Below, in pieces: positions 1-8,987 of a stretch of DNA of 64,000 bases. The translations under genes and the position numbers were made by a program. The DNA comes from Thermomonas aquatica. GTDB taxonomy: Bacteria > Pseudomonadota > Gammaproteobacteria > Xanthomonadales > Xanthomonadaceae. The stretch covers positions 1,951,001 to 2,015,000 of the forward strand of contig NZ_CP040871.1 of NCBI RefSeq assembly GCF_006337105.1, in the 5' to 3' direction. The notes beneath the pieces are model-generated. The model did no database searches, was not told the origin of the DNA, and saw only the letters and a program-made list of their open reading frames with translations. How positions within the stretch are numbered: the first letter of the stretch is position 1; each line of letters starts with the position of its first letter.

Positions 1-678
1 GCCCACCTGATGACGACCTCCAACCACCGCCCCTACACGTTCCCGGCGGGCCGCGGGCCATGGCCGCAGGGCGAGCGCGAAAGCGCGGTGGCGTACACCG
101 ACTGGGCGGTCGGCGATTTCCTGCGCCGCGCCAGCACGCACGCGTGGTTCAAGGACACCCTGTTCGTGATCACCGCCGACCATTGCGCGTCCAGCGGCGG
201 GATCGCCTCGCTGCCGGCGTTCCGCTACCGCATCCCGCTGTGGATCTACGCGCCGGGCGGGCAAGTGGCCGCGGGGCGGCATGACCGGATGACCAGCCAG
301 ATCGACATCGCGCCGACGATTCTCGGCCTGCTCGGCATGGACTACTACAGCCAGTTCTATGGCGTGGACGTGTTCCAGCAGGCGCCGGGCCAAGAGCGCG
401 CCTTCCTCGGCACCTACCAGCTGCTTGGATACCTGCGCAATGGGAAGCTGGTGCAGCTGGCGCCGCATCGCGAGGTGGAGACATTGCGCCCGGCTTACGG
501 CTGGGATGAGCCACAACCGCCGTTGCCGGAAGATCCTGCGTTGACCCTGCAGGCGATCAGCTACTACCAGACCGCTGCGGAGGAATTCGCGAACGGCAAG
601 ATGCGGATGCCGGAACGACTGCCGGAACCTCCGGCCGCGCGCAGCACGACCGTACCGATGCAGGCTGCCGGCAAGTGA
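1..678 (+). CDS. LTA-synthase/phosphoglycerol-transferase-type sulfatase, 3' fragment
   Basis: The frame is open from the first base of the window, so only the last 225 residues are present and the true start lies upstream. The fragment matches the C-terminal half of the catalytic domain of LtaS/MdoB-type membrane phosphoglycerol transferases (alkaline phosphatase superfamily): MTTSNHRPYTFPAG near the start and VITADHCASS with a metal-binding Asp60-His61 pair (fragment numbering). The family transfers glycerol phosphate or similar groups to envelope polymers from the outer face of the inner membrane. The substrate cannot be told from this part. The downstream membrane protein starts inside its stop codon (GTGA overlap), so the two are probably co-transcribed. 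Confidence 0.85.
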   Translation, partial: AHLMTTSNHRPYTFPAGRGPWPQGERESAVAYTDWAVGDFLRRASTHAWFKDTLFVITADHCASSGGIASLPAFRYRIPLWIYAPGGQVAAGRHDRMTSQIDIAPTILGLLGMDYYSQFYGVDVFQQAPGQERAFLGTYQLLGYLRNGKLVQLAPHREVETLRPAYGWDEPQPPLPEDPALTLQAISYYQTAAEEFANGKMRMPERLPEPPAARSTTVPMQAAGK

Positions 679-1460
679 GCGAAGTCCGGCGCGAATGGGC
701 AAGCAAGGTGCCGCAGGTCACCTTGCTGTTCTGGATCACCAAGATCGCCGCGACCACCCTGGGCGAAACCGGTGGCGACGCGGTCAGCATGTCCTGGCTG
801 GGCGAAACCACGCCGGGCGCGACCGGCCTGGGCTATCTGATCGGCACGGCGATCTTCGCCGTGGTGTTCGCCCTTGCCGTGTGGGCGCAGATCCGGGCGA
901 AGCGCTTCCACCCGTTCCTGTACTGGTTCGCGATCATCGCCAGCACCACGGTCGGCACCACCCTGGCCGATTACGTCACCCGCTCGCTCGGGATCGGCTA
1001 CACCGGCGGTTCCGGCCTGCTGCTGGCGATGGTGCTGGCTTCGCTGTGGCTGTGGCATCGCACGCTGGGCACGGTGTCGGTGGACAGCGTGGGCGATCCG
1101 AAATCCGAGGCCTTCTACTGGCTGACCATCATGTGTTCGCAGACGCTGGGCACCGCGCTGGGCGATTGGGTGGCCGATACCGCCGGGCTTGGCTATACCG
1201 GCGGCATGCTGATCTTCGGCGGATTGCTGGCCGTCGTCGCGGCGCTGTATTTCTGGACGAAGACCTCGCGCACGCCGTTGTTCTGGGCGGCATTCATCCT
1301 CACCCGCCCGCTGGGTGCGGTGCTCGGGGATTTCCTCGACAAGCCGGTGGCAAGGGGCGGGCTGGAACTGAGCCGCTACAGCGCATCGTTGGCGCTGCTT
1401 GCGTTCATCGCCGCCGGCATCCTGCTGTTCCCGCAACGCGCGGCGGCGCGGGCGCATTGA
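675..1460 (+). CDS. COG4705-type integral membrane protein
   Basis: This 261-residue, very hydrophobic protein has roughly eight predicted transmembrane segments. It contains an internally repeated motif of the form T-x-G-(D/E)-x-x-(A/D) followed by LGYTGG, seen near residues 28-35, 101-120 and 152-176, which suggests duplicated membrane hairpins. It resembles the COG4705 'membrane-anchored protein' family, whose function is unknown. The start is a GTG at 675 overlapping the TGA of the preceding sulfatase gene by 4 nt, indicating translational coupling. The shared transcription unit suggests an envelope-related role, but that is inference only. Confidence 0.75.
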   Translation: MSEVRREWASKVPQVTLLFWITKIAATTLGETGGDAVSMSWLGETTPGATGLGYLIGTAIFAVVFALAVWAQIRAKRFHPFLYWFAIIASTTVGTTLADYVTRSLGIGYTGGSGLLLAMVLASLWLWHRTLGTVSVDSVGDPKSEAFYWLTIMCSQTLGTALGDWVADTAGLGYTGGMLIFGGLLAVVAALYFWTKTSRTPLFWAAFILTRPLGAVLGDFLDKPVARGGLELSRYSASLALLAFIAAGILLFPQRAAARAH

Positions 1461-1474
1461 GCCCGCCGGCGCGC

Positions 1475-1954
1475 TCAGGCGCCGCCGGCGAAGCCCCGTT
1501 GCCGCCAGGCCTCGAACACCATCACGGCGACGGTATTGGAGAGGTTGAGGCTGCGGTTGTTCGGCTGCATCGGCAGGCGCAGGCGTTGCGCTTGCGGGAT
1601 CGCATCCAGCAGATCCTGCGGCAGGCCGGCGGTTTCGCTGCCGAACAGGAAGGCGTCGCCGGCGCGATAGTCGACCTGGTCGAAGCGGGTGGTGCCGCGC
1701 GTGGACAACGCGAACACGCGCGGCGATGAGCCATTGACCGCGGCGATCGCGGCAAGCGCGGCAGCGAGCTCGTCGTGCACCTGCATCGCCGCGTACTCGT
1801 GGTAGTCGAGGCCGGCGCGGCGCAGCTGCTTGTCGTCGAGGTCGAAGCCGAGCGGCTTCACCAGGTGGAGTTGCGCGCCGGTGTTGGCGCACAGGCGGAT
1901 CACGTTGCCGGTGTTGGGCGGGATCTCGGGGCGGTGCAGGATGACGTGGAACAT
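1475..1954 (-). CDS. trmL: tRNA (cytidine/uridine-2'-O-)-methyltransferase TrmL
   Basis: A 159-residue SPOUT (alpha/beta-knot) methyltransferase, the usual TrmL length. The SPOUT motifs are all present: PNTGNVIRLCANTG near the N-terminus, FLFGSETAGLP in the middle, and PNNRSLNLSNTVAV near the C-terminus, which forms the AdoMet-binding knot. TrmL methylates the ribose of the wobble base (C34/U34) of tRNA-Leu isoacceptors. The gene lies 10 nt downstream of the SDR gene on the same strand, so both are probably read from the promoter in front of that gene. Confidence 0.93.
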   Translation of the reverse strand: MFHVILHRPEIPPNTGNVIRLCANTGAQLHLVKPLGFDLDDKQLRRAGLDYHEYAAMQVHDELAAALAAIAAVNGSSPRVFALSTRGTTRFDQVDYRAGDAFLFGSETAGLPQDLLDAIPQAQRLRLPMQPNNRSLNLSNTVAVMVFEAWRQRGFAGGA

Positions 1955-1964
1955 CAGCGTGCGC

Positions 1965-2669
1965 TCACCACGGCAACGACTCGCCGCGCCAGTCGAGGAA
2001 GCGGCCCGACTGTCCGGGCGTGGCCGCGTCGATCACGCGCAGCAGGCCGGCGACGGCATCGGCCGGGGCAACCTGCGCGTTCGCGCCGCCCATCTCGGTC
2101 TGCACCCAGCCCGGATGCAGGGCCAGCACCACGATGCCGCGTTCCTCCAGCGCGCGCGCCAGCAACACGCTGGCCATGTTCTGCGCGGCCTTGCTGATGT
2201 CGTAGCTGGGCGTGCCGAAGCGGGCGGTGTTGCCGATCGAACCCAGTTGCGAGCTGATGTTGGCGATGCGGCCGCCATCGGCCAGCAGCGGCGCCAGCGC
2301 CTGCGCCAGCAGGAACGGGCCGACCGCATTGGTGCGCAGGCTGTCCTCGAGGGTCGCCTGTTCGACATGGCCGAAGCGCTCGCCGGAATGCAGCACGCCG
2401 GCGTTGTTGACCAGCAGGTCGATGCGGCCCGCGTCGCCCAGCACCAGCGGCAGGTCGTGCACCAGGCTGGCGCGCGATTTCGCCTCGGCCACGTCCAGCG
2501 GCAGCACATGCAGGCGGCCCGGGTATTCGCCGGCCAACGCATTCAGCGAGGTCGCCTTGCCCGGGTGCCGGCAGGCGCCGACCACATGCTCGCCGCGGGC
2601 CAGCAACTGGCGGACGAATTCCAGGCCGATCCCGCGGTTGGCGCCTGAAATCAAGACGTTACGAGGCAT
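1965..2669 (-). CDS. short-chain dehydrogenase/reductase
   Basis: A 234-residue classical SDR. It has the Rossmann cofactor motif SGANRGIG at residues 8-15, NNAG at 88-91, the catalytic Ser140 in NISSQ, and the Tyr156-x3-Lys160 pair in SYDISK. The frame is open further upstream, but the ATG at 2669 gives the normal SDR N-terminus (MPRNVLISGA). A TACACT -10-like box lies about 27 nt before it. The substrate is unknown; the overall look (LHPGWVQTEMGG) is that of the carbonyl-reductase-like SDRs common in Proteobacteria. It is divergent from the M16 peptidase gene and heads the SDR-trmL unit. Confidence 0.85.
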   Translation of the reverse strand: MPRNVLISGANRGIGLEFVRQLLARGEHVVGACRHPGKATSLNALAGEYPGRLHVLPLDVAEAKSRASLVHDLPLVLGDAGRIDLLVNNAGVLHSGERFGHVEQATLEDSLRTNAVGPFLLAQALAPLLADGGRIANISSQLGSIGNTARFGTPSYDISKAAQNMASVLLARALEERGIVVLALHPGWVQTEMGGANAQVAPADAVAGLLRVIDAATPGQSGRFLDWRGESLPW

Positions 2670-2696
2670 TGCCGGCTCCCGGATGGCTTCCGGCAC

Positions 2697-2726
2697 AGTG
2701 TATCGGCCCCGACGGACGGCTAACAT
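2697..2726. promoter_or_regulatory. divergent -10 elements for the SDR gene and first M16 gene
   Basis: The 88-bp gap between the SDR and the M16 peptidase holds TACACT on the minus strand (2697-2702) and TAACAT on the plus strand (2721-2726). Both resemble the -10 boxes seen elsewhere in this window. No convincing -35 hexamers are visible. A TGGAG Shine-Dalgarno-like string precedes the M16 start. Confidence 0.4.
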
Positions 2727-2757
2727 CGGAAGTCTTTGCCGTCCGCTGGAGTCCTGC

Positions 2758-5595
2758 ATGTCCGTGTTCCGTCCCGCCGCGCTCGCCCTTGCCCTCGCCA
2801 CCGCGCTGTCCGCCGGCGCCTATGCGCCCGTCGTGCAGGCGGCGAACGCGCCTGCGGTCGACATCGCCTACGACAGCTTCGTCCTGCCGAACGGGCTGCG
2901 GGTGATCGTGCACACCGACCGCAAGGCGCCGATCGTCGCGGTCAACCTCTGGTACCACGTCGGCAGCAAGGACGAGCCCAGCGGCCGCAGCGGCTTCGCC
3001 CACCTGTTCGAGCACCTGATGTTCAACGGTTCGGAGAACTATCCGGGCGAGTTCTTCACCCCGTTCAAGGCGGTCGGCGTCACCGACCAGAACGGCACCA
3101 CCAACACCGACCGCACCAACTACTTCGAGAACGTGCCGACCACCGCGCTCGACACCGCGCTGTGGATGGAATCCGACCGCATGGGCCACCTGCTCGGCGC
3201 GATCGACCAGGCCACGCTGGACGAGCAGCGCGGCGTGGTGCAGAACGAGAAGCGCCAGGGCATGAACCAGCCCTACGGCCAGCTGCGCGAGATCATCTCG
3301 CACACCATGTATCCGCAAGGCCATCCCTACCACCACACCACGATCGGTTCGTTGAACGACCTCAACGCGGCCAAGCTCGAGGACGTGAAGACCTGGTTCA
3401 AGACCTGGTACGGCCCGAACAACGCGGTGCTGGTGCTGGCCGGCGACATCGACGTCGCCACCGCCAGGGAAAAGGTGGCGAAGTACTTCGGCGACATCCC
3501 GGCCAGCCCGACCATGGCCCAGCCGAAGGTCGACGTGGCGGTGCTGAAGGCGAACGGCCGCACCGAGCTGGAGGACAAGGTCCCGCAGGTGATGGTGCGC
3601 CGCATGTGGAACGTGCCGCAGGTCGGCAGCCGCGACACCGACATGCTCGACCTGTTCTCCGACGTGCTCGGCGGCAGCGCCAGCTCGCGCCTGGACAAGC
3701 GCCTGGTGCACCAGGACAAGCTGGTCGACAGCGTCGGCACCGGCAACTGGGCCTCGCAGCTGGGCGGCAACTTCTTCGTCACCGCGATGGTCAAGCAGGG
3801 CGTGGACCCGGCCAGGGTCGAGGCGATCATCGACGAGGAGCTGAACAAGCTGATCGCCGAAGGCCCGACCGCCGAGGAGCTGGCGCGCGCCAAGACCAGC
3901 TACGAATCCAATTTCATCCGCGGCATCGAGCGCATTGGCGGTTTCGGCGGCAAGGCCGACGTGCTGGCCTCCTGCGCGATCTACGAGAACAACCCGGGTT
4001 GCTTCCGCGATTCGCTGAAGGCGGTCGCCAGCGCCACCCCGGCGCAGGTGCGCGCGGCGGCGTCGAAGTGGTTGAACAAGCCCAGCCATGTGTTCACCGT
4101 GAAGCCGGGTGCGCGCAAGGACCTGCCGGAAGACCCGGCGGGCACCCCGGCGCCGTTCGCGCTGCCCAAGCCGGATGCGAAGTACAAGACCACGGCCAGC
4201 GCGGTCGACCGCAAGGCCGGCGTGCCGATGCCGGCCAGCTTCCCCGACCTGAAGTTCCCCACCCAGCAGCGCGCCACCCTGTCCAACGGCACCACGGTGA
4301 TCCTGGCCGAGCGCCACGACATCCCGGTGGTGCAGATGGACTACCAGTTCGCCGGCGGCTATTCGGCGGATCCGGCCGGCAAGCCCGGCATCGCCAACTT
4401 CACCGCCGGCCTGCTCGATGAAGGCGCGGGCGACCTCGACGCGCTCGGCTTCGCCTCGCGCAAGGAAGAGCTCGGCGCGCAGATCGGCGCCGGCGCCAGC
4501 CTGGACAGCAACGGCGCCACCCTGTCGGCGCTGAAGAAGAACCTGGAGCCGTCGGTGGCGCTGCTGGCCGACATGCTGCGCAAGCCGCGCTTCGACCAAG
4601 CCGAGATCGACCGCGTGAAGGGCCAGTGGATCGCCGGCATCAGGCAGGAGAAGGCGCAGCCCAGCGGCGCGGCCATGCGCGTGCTGCCGTCGCTGATGTT
4701 CGGCGCCGGCCATCCGTACGGCAACCCGCTCAGCGGCACCGGCACCGAGGCGGCGATTTCCGCGCTGACCCGCGCCGACCTGGTCGCCTTCCACCAGCGG
4801 ATGATGCAGCCGAAGGGCGCGACCGTGATCGTGGTCGGCGACACCACCCTGAAGGAAATCGTGCCGGTGCTGGAGAAGCACTTCGGCGACTGGAAGGTCG
4901 ATGGCGCCGGCGGCGCCCCGGCCATCCCGGCGGTGGCCAACGTCAAGCAGCCGCGCGTGTTCCTGATCGACCAGCCGGGTGCGGTGCAGGCCAACATCTT
5001 CGCCGCCGAGCTGGTGCCGTCGAGCAAGGACCCCGGCGCGATCGCCTTCGACATGGCCAACATGGTGTTCGGCGGCGATTTCACCGCCCGCCTCAACATG
5101 AACCTGCGCGAGGACAAGCACTGGTCGTACGGCGCCAGCAGCCGCGCCGGCGGCGCGGTGGGCCAGCGCATGTGGCGTGCCTCGGCGCCGGTGCAGATCG
5201 ACAAGACCGCCGAATCGGTGGCCGAGATCAAGCGCGAGATGGCCGAGTTCTTCGGCGGTGCGCGCGGCACCACGGCCGAGGAACTGGCGCGCCAGCAGAA
5301 GGGCATGACCCTGAGCCTGCCGGGTGCGTACGAGACCGCCGGCGCGGTGATGAACACCATCGGCAGCAACGTGCTGTACGGCCGCCCGGACGACTACGTG
5401 TTCCAGCGCAAGGCCGCGATCGAGGCGATCACCCCGGCGCAGGTCGACGCCGCGGCGAAGACCCTCGATCCGAACGGCATCACCTGGGTCGTGGTCGGCG
5501 ACCTGAAGAAGACCGAGGCGCCGATCCGTGCGCTGAACCTCGGCGAGGTCACCATCCTCGACGCCGACGGCAAGCCGGTGCCCGCCGCGAAGTAA
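2758..5595 (+). CDS. M16 family zinc metallopeptidase, periplasmic (tandem copy 1)
   Basis: A 945-residue two-module M16 (pitrilysin/insulinase-like) peptidase. A signal peptide (residues 1-29, ending PVVQAANA) predicts export to the periplasm. The first module carries the inverted zinc motif H82-L-F-E85-H86 and a third zinc ligand Glu164 in VQNEK. The second module, from about residue 515, lacks the motif, as is normal for non-catalytic C-terminal M16 domains. The long upstream open frame overlaps the SDR gene; the ATG at 2758 is preferred because it opens the signal peptide and follows a Shine-Dalgarno-like TGGAG. The next gene is a close paralogue in the same orientation, separated by a stem-loop. 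Substrates are probably peptides taken into the periplasm, by family inference. Confidence 0.92.
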   Translation: MSVFRPAALALALATALSAGAYAPVVQAANAPAVDIAYDSFVLPNGLRVIVHTDRKAPIVAVNLWYHVGSKDEPSGRSGFAHLFEHLMFNGSENYPGEFFTPFKAVGVTDQNGTTNTDRTNYFENVPTTALDTALWMESDRMGHLLGAIDQATLDEQRGVVQNEKRQGMNQPYGQLREIISHTMYPQGHPYHHTTIGSLNDLNAAKLEDVKTWFKTWYGPNNAVLVLAGDIDVATAREKVAKYFGDIPASPTMAQPKVDVAVLKANGRTELEDKVPQVMVRRMWNVPQVGSRDTDMLDLFSDVLGGSASSRLDKRLVHQDKLVDSVGTGNWASQLGGNFFVTAMVKQGVDPARVEAIIDEELNKLIAEGPTAEELARAKTSYESNFIRGIERIGGFGGKADVLASCAIYENNPGCFRDSLKAVASATPAQVRAAASKWLNKPSHVFTVKPGARKDLPEDPAGTPAPFALPKPDAKYKTTASAVDRKAGVPMPASFPDLKFPTQQRATLSNGTTVILAERHDIPVVQMDYQFAGGYSADPAGKPGIANFTAGLLDEGAGDLDALGFASRKEELGAQIGAGASLDSNGATLSALKKNLEPSVALLADMLRKPRFDQAEIDRVKGQWIAGIRQEKAQPSGAAMRVLPSLMFGAGHPYGNPLSGTGTEAAISALTRADLVAFHQRMMQPKGATVIVVGDTTLKEIVPVLEKHFGDWKVDGAGGAPAIPAVANVKQPRVFLIDQPGAVQANIFAAELVPSSKDPGAIAFDMANMVFGGDFTARLNMNLREDKHWSYGASSRAGGAVGQRMWRASAPVQIDKTAESVAEIKREMAEFFGGARGTTAEELARQQKGMTLSLPGAYETAGAVMNTIGSNVLYGRPDDYVFQRKAAIEAITPAQVDAAAKTLDPNGITWVVVGDLKKTEAPIRALNLGEVTILDADGKPVPAAK

Positions 5596-5608
5596 TCGCC
5601 AGCAAGCC

Positions 5609-5641
5609 GCGCAGCCCGCCGCCACGGCGGGCTGCGCGTTT
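5609..5641 (+). terminator. stem-loop between tandem M16 genes
   Basis: A perfect 12-bp GC-rich stem (5609-5620 with 5626-5637) closes a GCCAC loop and is followed by GTTTCC. The short T-run suggests a partial or attenuating terminator between the two M16 genes. Confidence 0.6.
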
Positions 5642-5666
5642 CCATCGCAACCCATCCGAGAACGCC

Positions 5667-8501
5667 ATGCCCAAGACCGCCATCCTCAGCCTTGCCCTCG
5701 CCGCCGCGCTGTCCGGCGCCCTCTACGCGCCGCAGGTGCAGGCCGCGCAGCCCGCCGCCATCGACATCCCCTACGAGCAGTTCACCCTGCCGAACGGCCT
5801 GCGCGTGGTGGTGCACACCGACCGCAAGGCGCCGGTGGTCTCGGTGCATGTCTGGTACCACGTGGGCAGCAAGGACGAGCCGAAGGGCAAGACCGGCTTC
5901 GCCCACCTGTTCGAGCACCTGATGTTCAACGGCTCGGAGAACCACCCGGGCGAGTACTTCGACCCGTTCGAGAAGGCCGGCGTCTCCGACATCAACGGCA
6001 CCACCTGGTTCGACCGCACCAACTACTACGAGACCGTGCCGACCACCGCGCTGGACATGGCGCTGTGGATGGAATCCGACCGCATGGGCCACCTGCTCGG
6101 CGCGATCGACCAGAAGACCCTGGACGAGCAGCGCGGCGTGGTCCAGAACGAGAAGCGCCAGGGCGACAACGAGCCCTACGGCCGCAGCGAGTACTACATG
6201 CTGGCGGGCACGGTGCCGGCCAACCACCCGTACCACCACAGCACCATCGGTTCGATGGAAGACCTCAACGCGGCGTCGCTTGCGGACGTGAAGAGCTGGT
6301 TCCGCGATTACTACGGCGCGGCCAATACCGTGATCGTGCTGGCCGGCGACATCGACGTCGCCACCGCGAAGGAAAAGGTGGCGAAGTATTTCGGCGACAT
6401 CCCGGCCGGCAAACCGGTGCCGCAGCAGGCCAAGTGGACCGCGCCGCGCGAGGCCTCGACCCGCGCGCAGATCGAGGACCGCGTGGCCCAGGTACGCATC
6501 ACCCGCACCTGGAACATCCCTGGCCGCGGCGATCGCGACCTGGCCCTGCTCGACCTTGCTTCCGACGTGCTCGGCGGCGGCAAGAGCAGCCGCCTGTACC
6601 AGCGCCTGGTCTACCAGGACAAGCTGGTCGACAACGTGTCCGTCTCCGTCCAGCCGTTCGAGCTGGTCAGCAGCTTCAACTGGGAGGCCGACGTGAAGCA
6701 GGGCGTCGATCCCGCCAAGGTCGAGGCCGCGGTCAACGAGGAATTGGCGAAGTTCATCGCCACGGGCCCGACCGAGGAAGAACTGGCGCGTTACAAGGCG
6801 ACCAGCTACGCGGCCAACGTGCGCAGCCTGGAGCGCGTCGGCGGCAAGGCCAGCCGCTTGGCCGAATCGCTGATCTACCTCGGCAGCGCGGATGGCTGGA
6901 AGCGCGACTTCGACTGGTACCAGTCCGCCACCGCCGCCGACGTGCAGGCCGCGGCGAAGCGCTGGCTGAGCAAGGGCGACTTCACCCTGACCGTGGTGCC
7001 GGCCGCCGGCGAGCCGAAGGACGCGCCGATCGTCAGCCTGCCGGCAGGCAAGCGCCCGGCCGACATCCCCGGCGCGCCGACCGACAAGTTCACCACCACC
7101 GCCTCCGCCGTGGATCGCAGCAAGGGCGTGCCGGAGGTCTCCAGCTTCCCCGACCTGAGCTTCCCGGCCGTGCAGCGCGGCAAGCTGAAGAACGGCATCG
7201 AAGTGGTGCTGGCCGAACGCCACAGCGTGCCGGTGGTCAATGTGGCCCTGCAGTTCGATGCCGGCTACGCCAGCGATGCCGCCGGCAAGCTCGGCACCGC
7301 CAGTTTCGCCGCCAGCATGCTGGACGAAGGCACCGCGACGCTGGACTCGGTGCAGATCGCGCAGACCCGCGAGCGCCTGGGCCTGAACCTGTCCACCGGC
7401 TGCGGGCTGGACGCCTGCACCGCCAACGCCAACCTGCTCAAGGCCAACATGGCGCCGTCGCTGGCCCTGCTCGCCGACGTGGTGCGCAACCCGGCGTTCC
7501 GCGATGCCGACATCGAGCGCCAGCGCGCGCAATGGCTGGCCGGCATCGCCCAGGAGAAGACTCAGCCGGTCGGCCTGGCCCTGCGCGTGCTGCCGCCGCT
7601 GGTCTACGGCGCCGGCCATCCGTACGCGATCCCGTTCTCCGGCACCGGCAACGAGGCCTCGATCAAGGCGCTGGGCGCCGCCGACCTGCGCGCCTGGCAG
7701 TCGGCGTGGCTGCGTCCCGACAACGTGCGGATCATCGTCGCCGGCGATACCACCCTGCCGGAAATCACCAGGCAGCTGGATGTCGTGTTCGGCGATTGGC
7801 AGGCGCCCGCGGCGAGCAAGGGCGCGAAGTCGATCCCGCAGGTCGCCGCGCAGGCCAAGCCGCGCGTGTTCCTGATCGACAAGCCCGGCGCGCAGCAGTC
7901 GCTGATCCTGGCCGGCCTGCTGGCGCCGTCGACCACCGCGCCGAACAACCTCAACATCGAGACCATGAACGATGCGTTCGGCGGCCTGTTCTCCGCGCGC
8001 CTCAACATGAACCTGCGCGAGGACAAGCACTGGGCCTACGGCTCCTACAGCTTCATGAGCAATGCCAAGGGCCAGCGTCCGTACATGCTGTACGCGCCGG
8101 TGCAGACCGACAAGACCGCCGAATCCGCCGCCGAGCTGCTGAAGGAAGCGCGCGAGGTGATTTCGTCGCGTCCGCTGACCGCGGCCGAGATCGCCAAGGT
8201 CAAGGACAGCAGCGTGCGCAGCCTGCCCGGCGGTTACGAGACCATCGGTGCGGTCGCCGGCGCGCTGGCCGACAACGCCCTGTACGGCCGCCCGGACGAC
8301 TACGTGGCGACCCTCAAGCAGCGCATGGAAGCGCAGCGCGATGCCGACGTGCAGGCCGCGGCGAAGGACATCGTCAAGCCGGATGCGCTGACCTGGGTGA
8401 TCGTCGGCGACCTGTCCAAGATCGAGGCCGGCGTGCGCGCGCTGAACCTGGGCGAGGTGCAGGTGGTCGATGCCGACGGCAAGCCGGTGGCGAAGAAGTA
8501 A
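5667..8501 (+). CDS. M16 family zinc metallopeptidase, periplasmic (tandem copy 2)
   Basis: A 944-residue paralogue of the preceding peptidase with the same plan: signal peptide (1-27, ending PQVQAAQ), active N-terminal M16 module with H80-L-F-E83-H84 and Glu162 in VQNEKRQG, then an inactive C-terminal module. Long stretches around the active site are near-identical to copy 1, for example EHLMFNGSEN and ALWMESDRMGHLLGAID, pointing to tandem duplication. The substrate-facing regions differ more (after the zinc site copy 1 reads QNGTTNTDRT and copy 2 reads INGTTWFDRT). The start at 5667 is the first ATG after the intergenic hairpin. Both genes may digest imported peptides in the periplasm. Confidence 0.92.
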   Translation: MPKTAILSLALAAALSGALYAPQVQAAQPAAIDIPYEQFTLPNGLRVVVHTDRKAPVVSVHVWYHVGSKDEPKGKTGFAHLFEHLMFNGSENHPGEYFDPFEKAGVSDINGTTWFDRTNYYETVPTTALDMALWMESDRMGHLLGAIDQKTLDEQRGVVQNEKRQGDNEPYGRSEYYMLAGTVPANHPYHHSTIGSMEDLNAASLADVKSWFRDYYGAANTVIVLAGDIDVATAKEKVAKYFGDIPAGKPVPQQAKWTAPREASTRAQIEDRVAQVRITRTWNIPGRGDRDLALLDLASDVLGGGKSSRLYQRLVYQDKLVDNVSVSVQPFELVSSFNWEADVKQGVDPAKVEAAVNEELAKFIATGPTEEELARYKATSYAANVRSLERVGGKASRLAESLIYLGSADGWKRDFDWYQSATAADVQAAAKRWLSKGDFTLTVVPAAGEPKDAPIVSLPAGKRPADIPGAPTDKFTTTASAVDRSKGVPEVSSFPDLSFPAVQRGKLKNGIEVVLAERHSVPVVNVALQFDAGYASDAAGKLGTASFAASMLDEGTATLDSVQIAQTRERLGLNLSTGCGLDACTANANLLKANMAPSLALLADVVRNPAFRDADIERQRAQWLAGIAQEKTQPVGLALRVLPPLVYGAGHPYAIPFSGTGNEASIKALGAADLRAWQSAWLRPDNVRIIVAGDTTLPEITRQLDVVFGDWQAPAASKGAKSIPQVAAQAKPRVFLIDKPGAQQSLILAGLLAPSTTAPNNLNIETMNDAFGGLFSARLNMNLREDKHWAYGSYSFMSNAKGQRPYMLYAPVQTDKTAESAAELLKEAREVISSRPLTAAEIAKVKDSSVRSLPGGYETIGAVAGALADNALYGRPDDYVATLKQRMEAQRDADVQAAAKDIVKPDALTWVIVGDLSKIEAGVRALNLGEVQVVDADGKPVAKK

Positions 8502-8522
8502 GCGAACCGTTCAGCCATGAGC

Positions 8523-8557
8523 GCACGATGCCGGCGACACTGCCGGCATCGTGCTTT
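8523..8557 (+). terminator. Rho-independent-type terminator after the M16 pair
   Basis: A perfect 13-bp inverted repeat (8523-8535 with 8542-8554) around a GACACT loop, followed by TTT, lies 21 nt after the M16 stop codon. Confidence 0.75.
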
Positions 8558-8570
8558 CTGGAGAAGCGGA

Positions 8571-8876
8571 ATGCGTTCGATCCTGCTGCTGGCCGCGCTG
8601 CTGGCGACCTCGGGCTGTACCTTCGTGCACATGGCCCCCGGCGCGGCCGAGGTGAAGGTGCTGGCCGCCGCGCCGAGCTGCGAGAAGCGCGGCGAAGTCG
8701 AGGTCTCGGTCAAGGACCGGCTTGGGCCCTACGAGCGCAGCGAATCGCAGGTCCGCGACGAACTGGAGACCCTGGCCCGCAACGAGGCGCCCGGCGTCGG
8801 CGCCGACAGCATCAGCCCGATCACCCCGCCCAGGGACGGCGAGCAGCGCTGGGCGATGTGGCGCTGCGCCGGCTGA
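8571..8876 (+). CDS. DUF4156-type small lipoprotein
   Basis: A 101-residue protein. The start at 8571 follows a GGAGAAG Shine-Dalgarno and opens a hydrophobic leader (MRSILLLAALLATSGC), whose Cys16 is a plausible lipidation site although the -3 residue is Thr rather than the preferred Leu. The mature part reads TFVHMAPGAAEVKVL then EVEVSVKDRLG and LETLARNEAPGVGAD, the typical conserved blocks of DUF4156 proteins. These are small envelope lipoproteins of unknown function. The gene sits between a strong terminator and the oleA promoter region, so it is probably transcribed alone. Confidence 0.75.
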   Translation: MRSILLLAALLATSGCTFVHMAPGAAEVKVLAAAPSCEKRGEVEVSVKDRLGPYERSESQVRDELETLARNEAPGVGADSISPITPPRDGEQRWAMWRCAG

Positions 8877-8937
8877 ACCGGGCTTCGACCCCGGTCACGG
8901 TTTGCTCGATACGCCAGCGTACTGGGATGAAAACCGC

Positions 8938-8943
8938 TATCCT
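8938..8943 (+). promoter_or_regulatory. putative -10 box upstream of oleA
   Basis: TATCCT lies 44 nt before the oleA ATG, in the context GCTATCCTGCG. The same context occurs before the GGDEF gene at 34116. No clear -35 box is visible. Confidence 0.35.
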
Positions 8944-8987
8944 GCGCGGTTCCGGTGCGAGCCTCGCGCCTGCGTGAGTGTTCGCCC

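Noticed and set aside
2659..5655. 998-residue minus-strand ORF opposite M16 copy 1
   Set aside because: Antisense shadow; His/Arg/Ala/Gly/Val-rich composition without family motifs, while the plus strand encodes a clear M16 peptidase.
4626..5666. Long plus-strand extension upstream of M16 copy 2 (frame open from 4626)
   Set aside because: Overlaps copy 1 out of frame and ends at the intergenic hairpin; the signal peptide starts at 5667.
5394..8030. 878-residue minus-strand ORF
   Set aside because: Antisense shadow of M16 copy 2.
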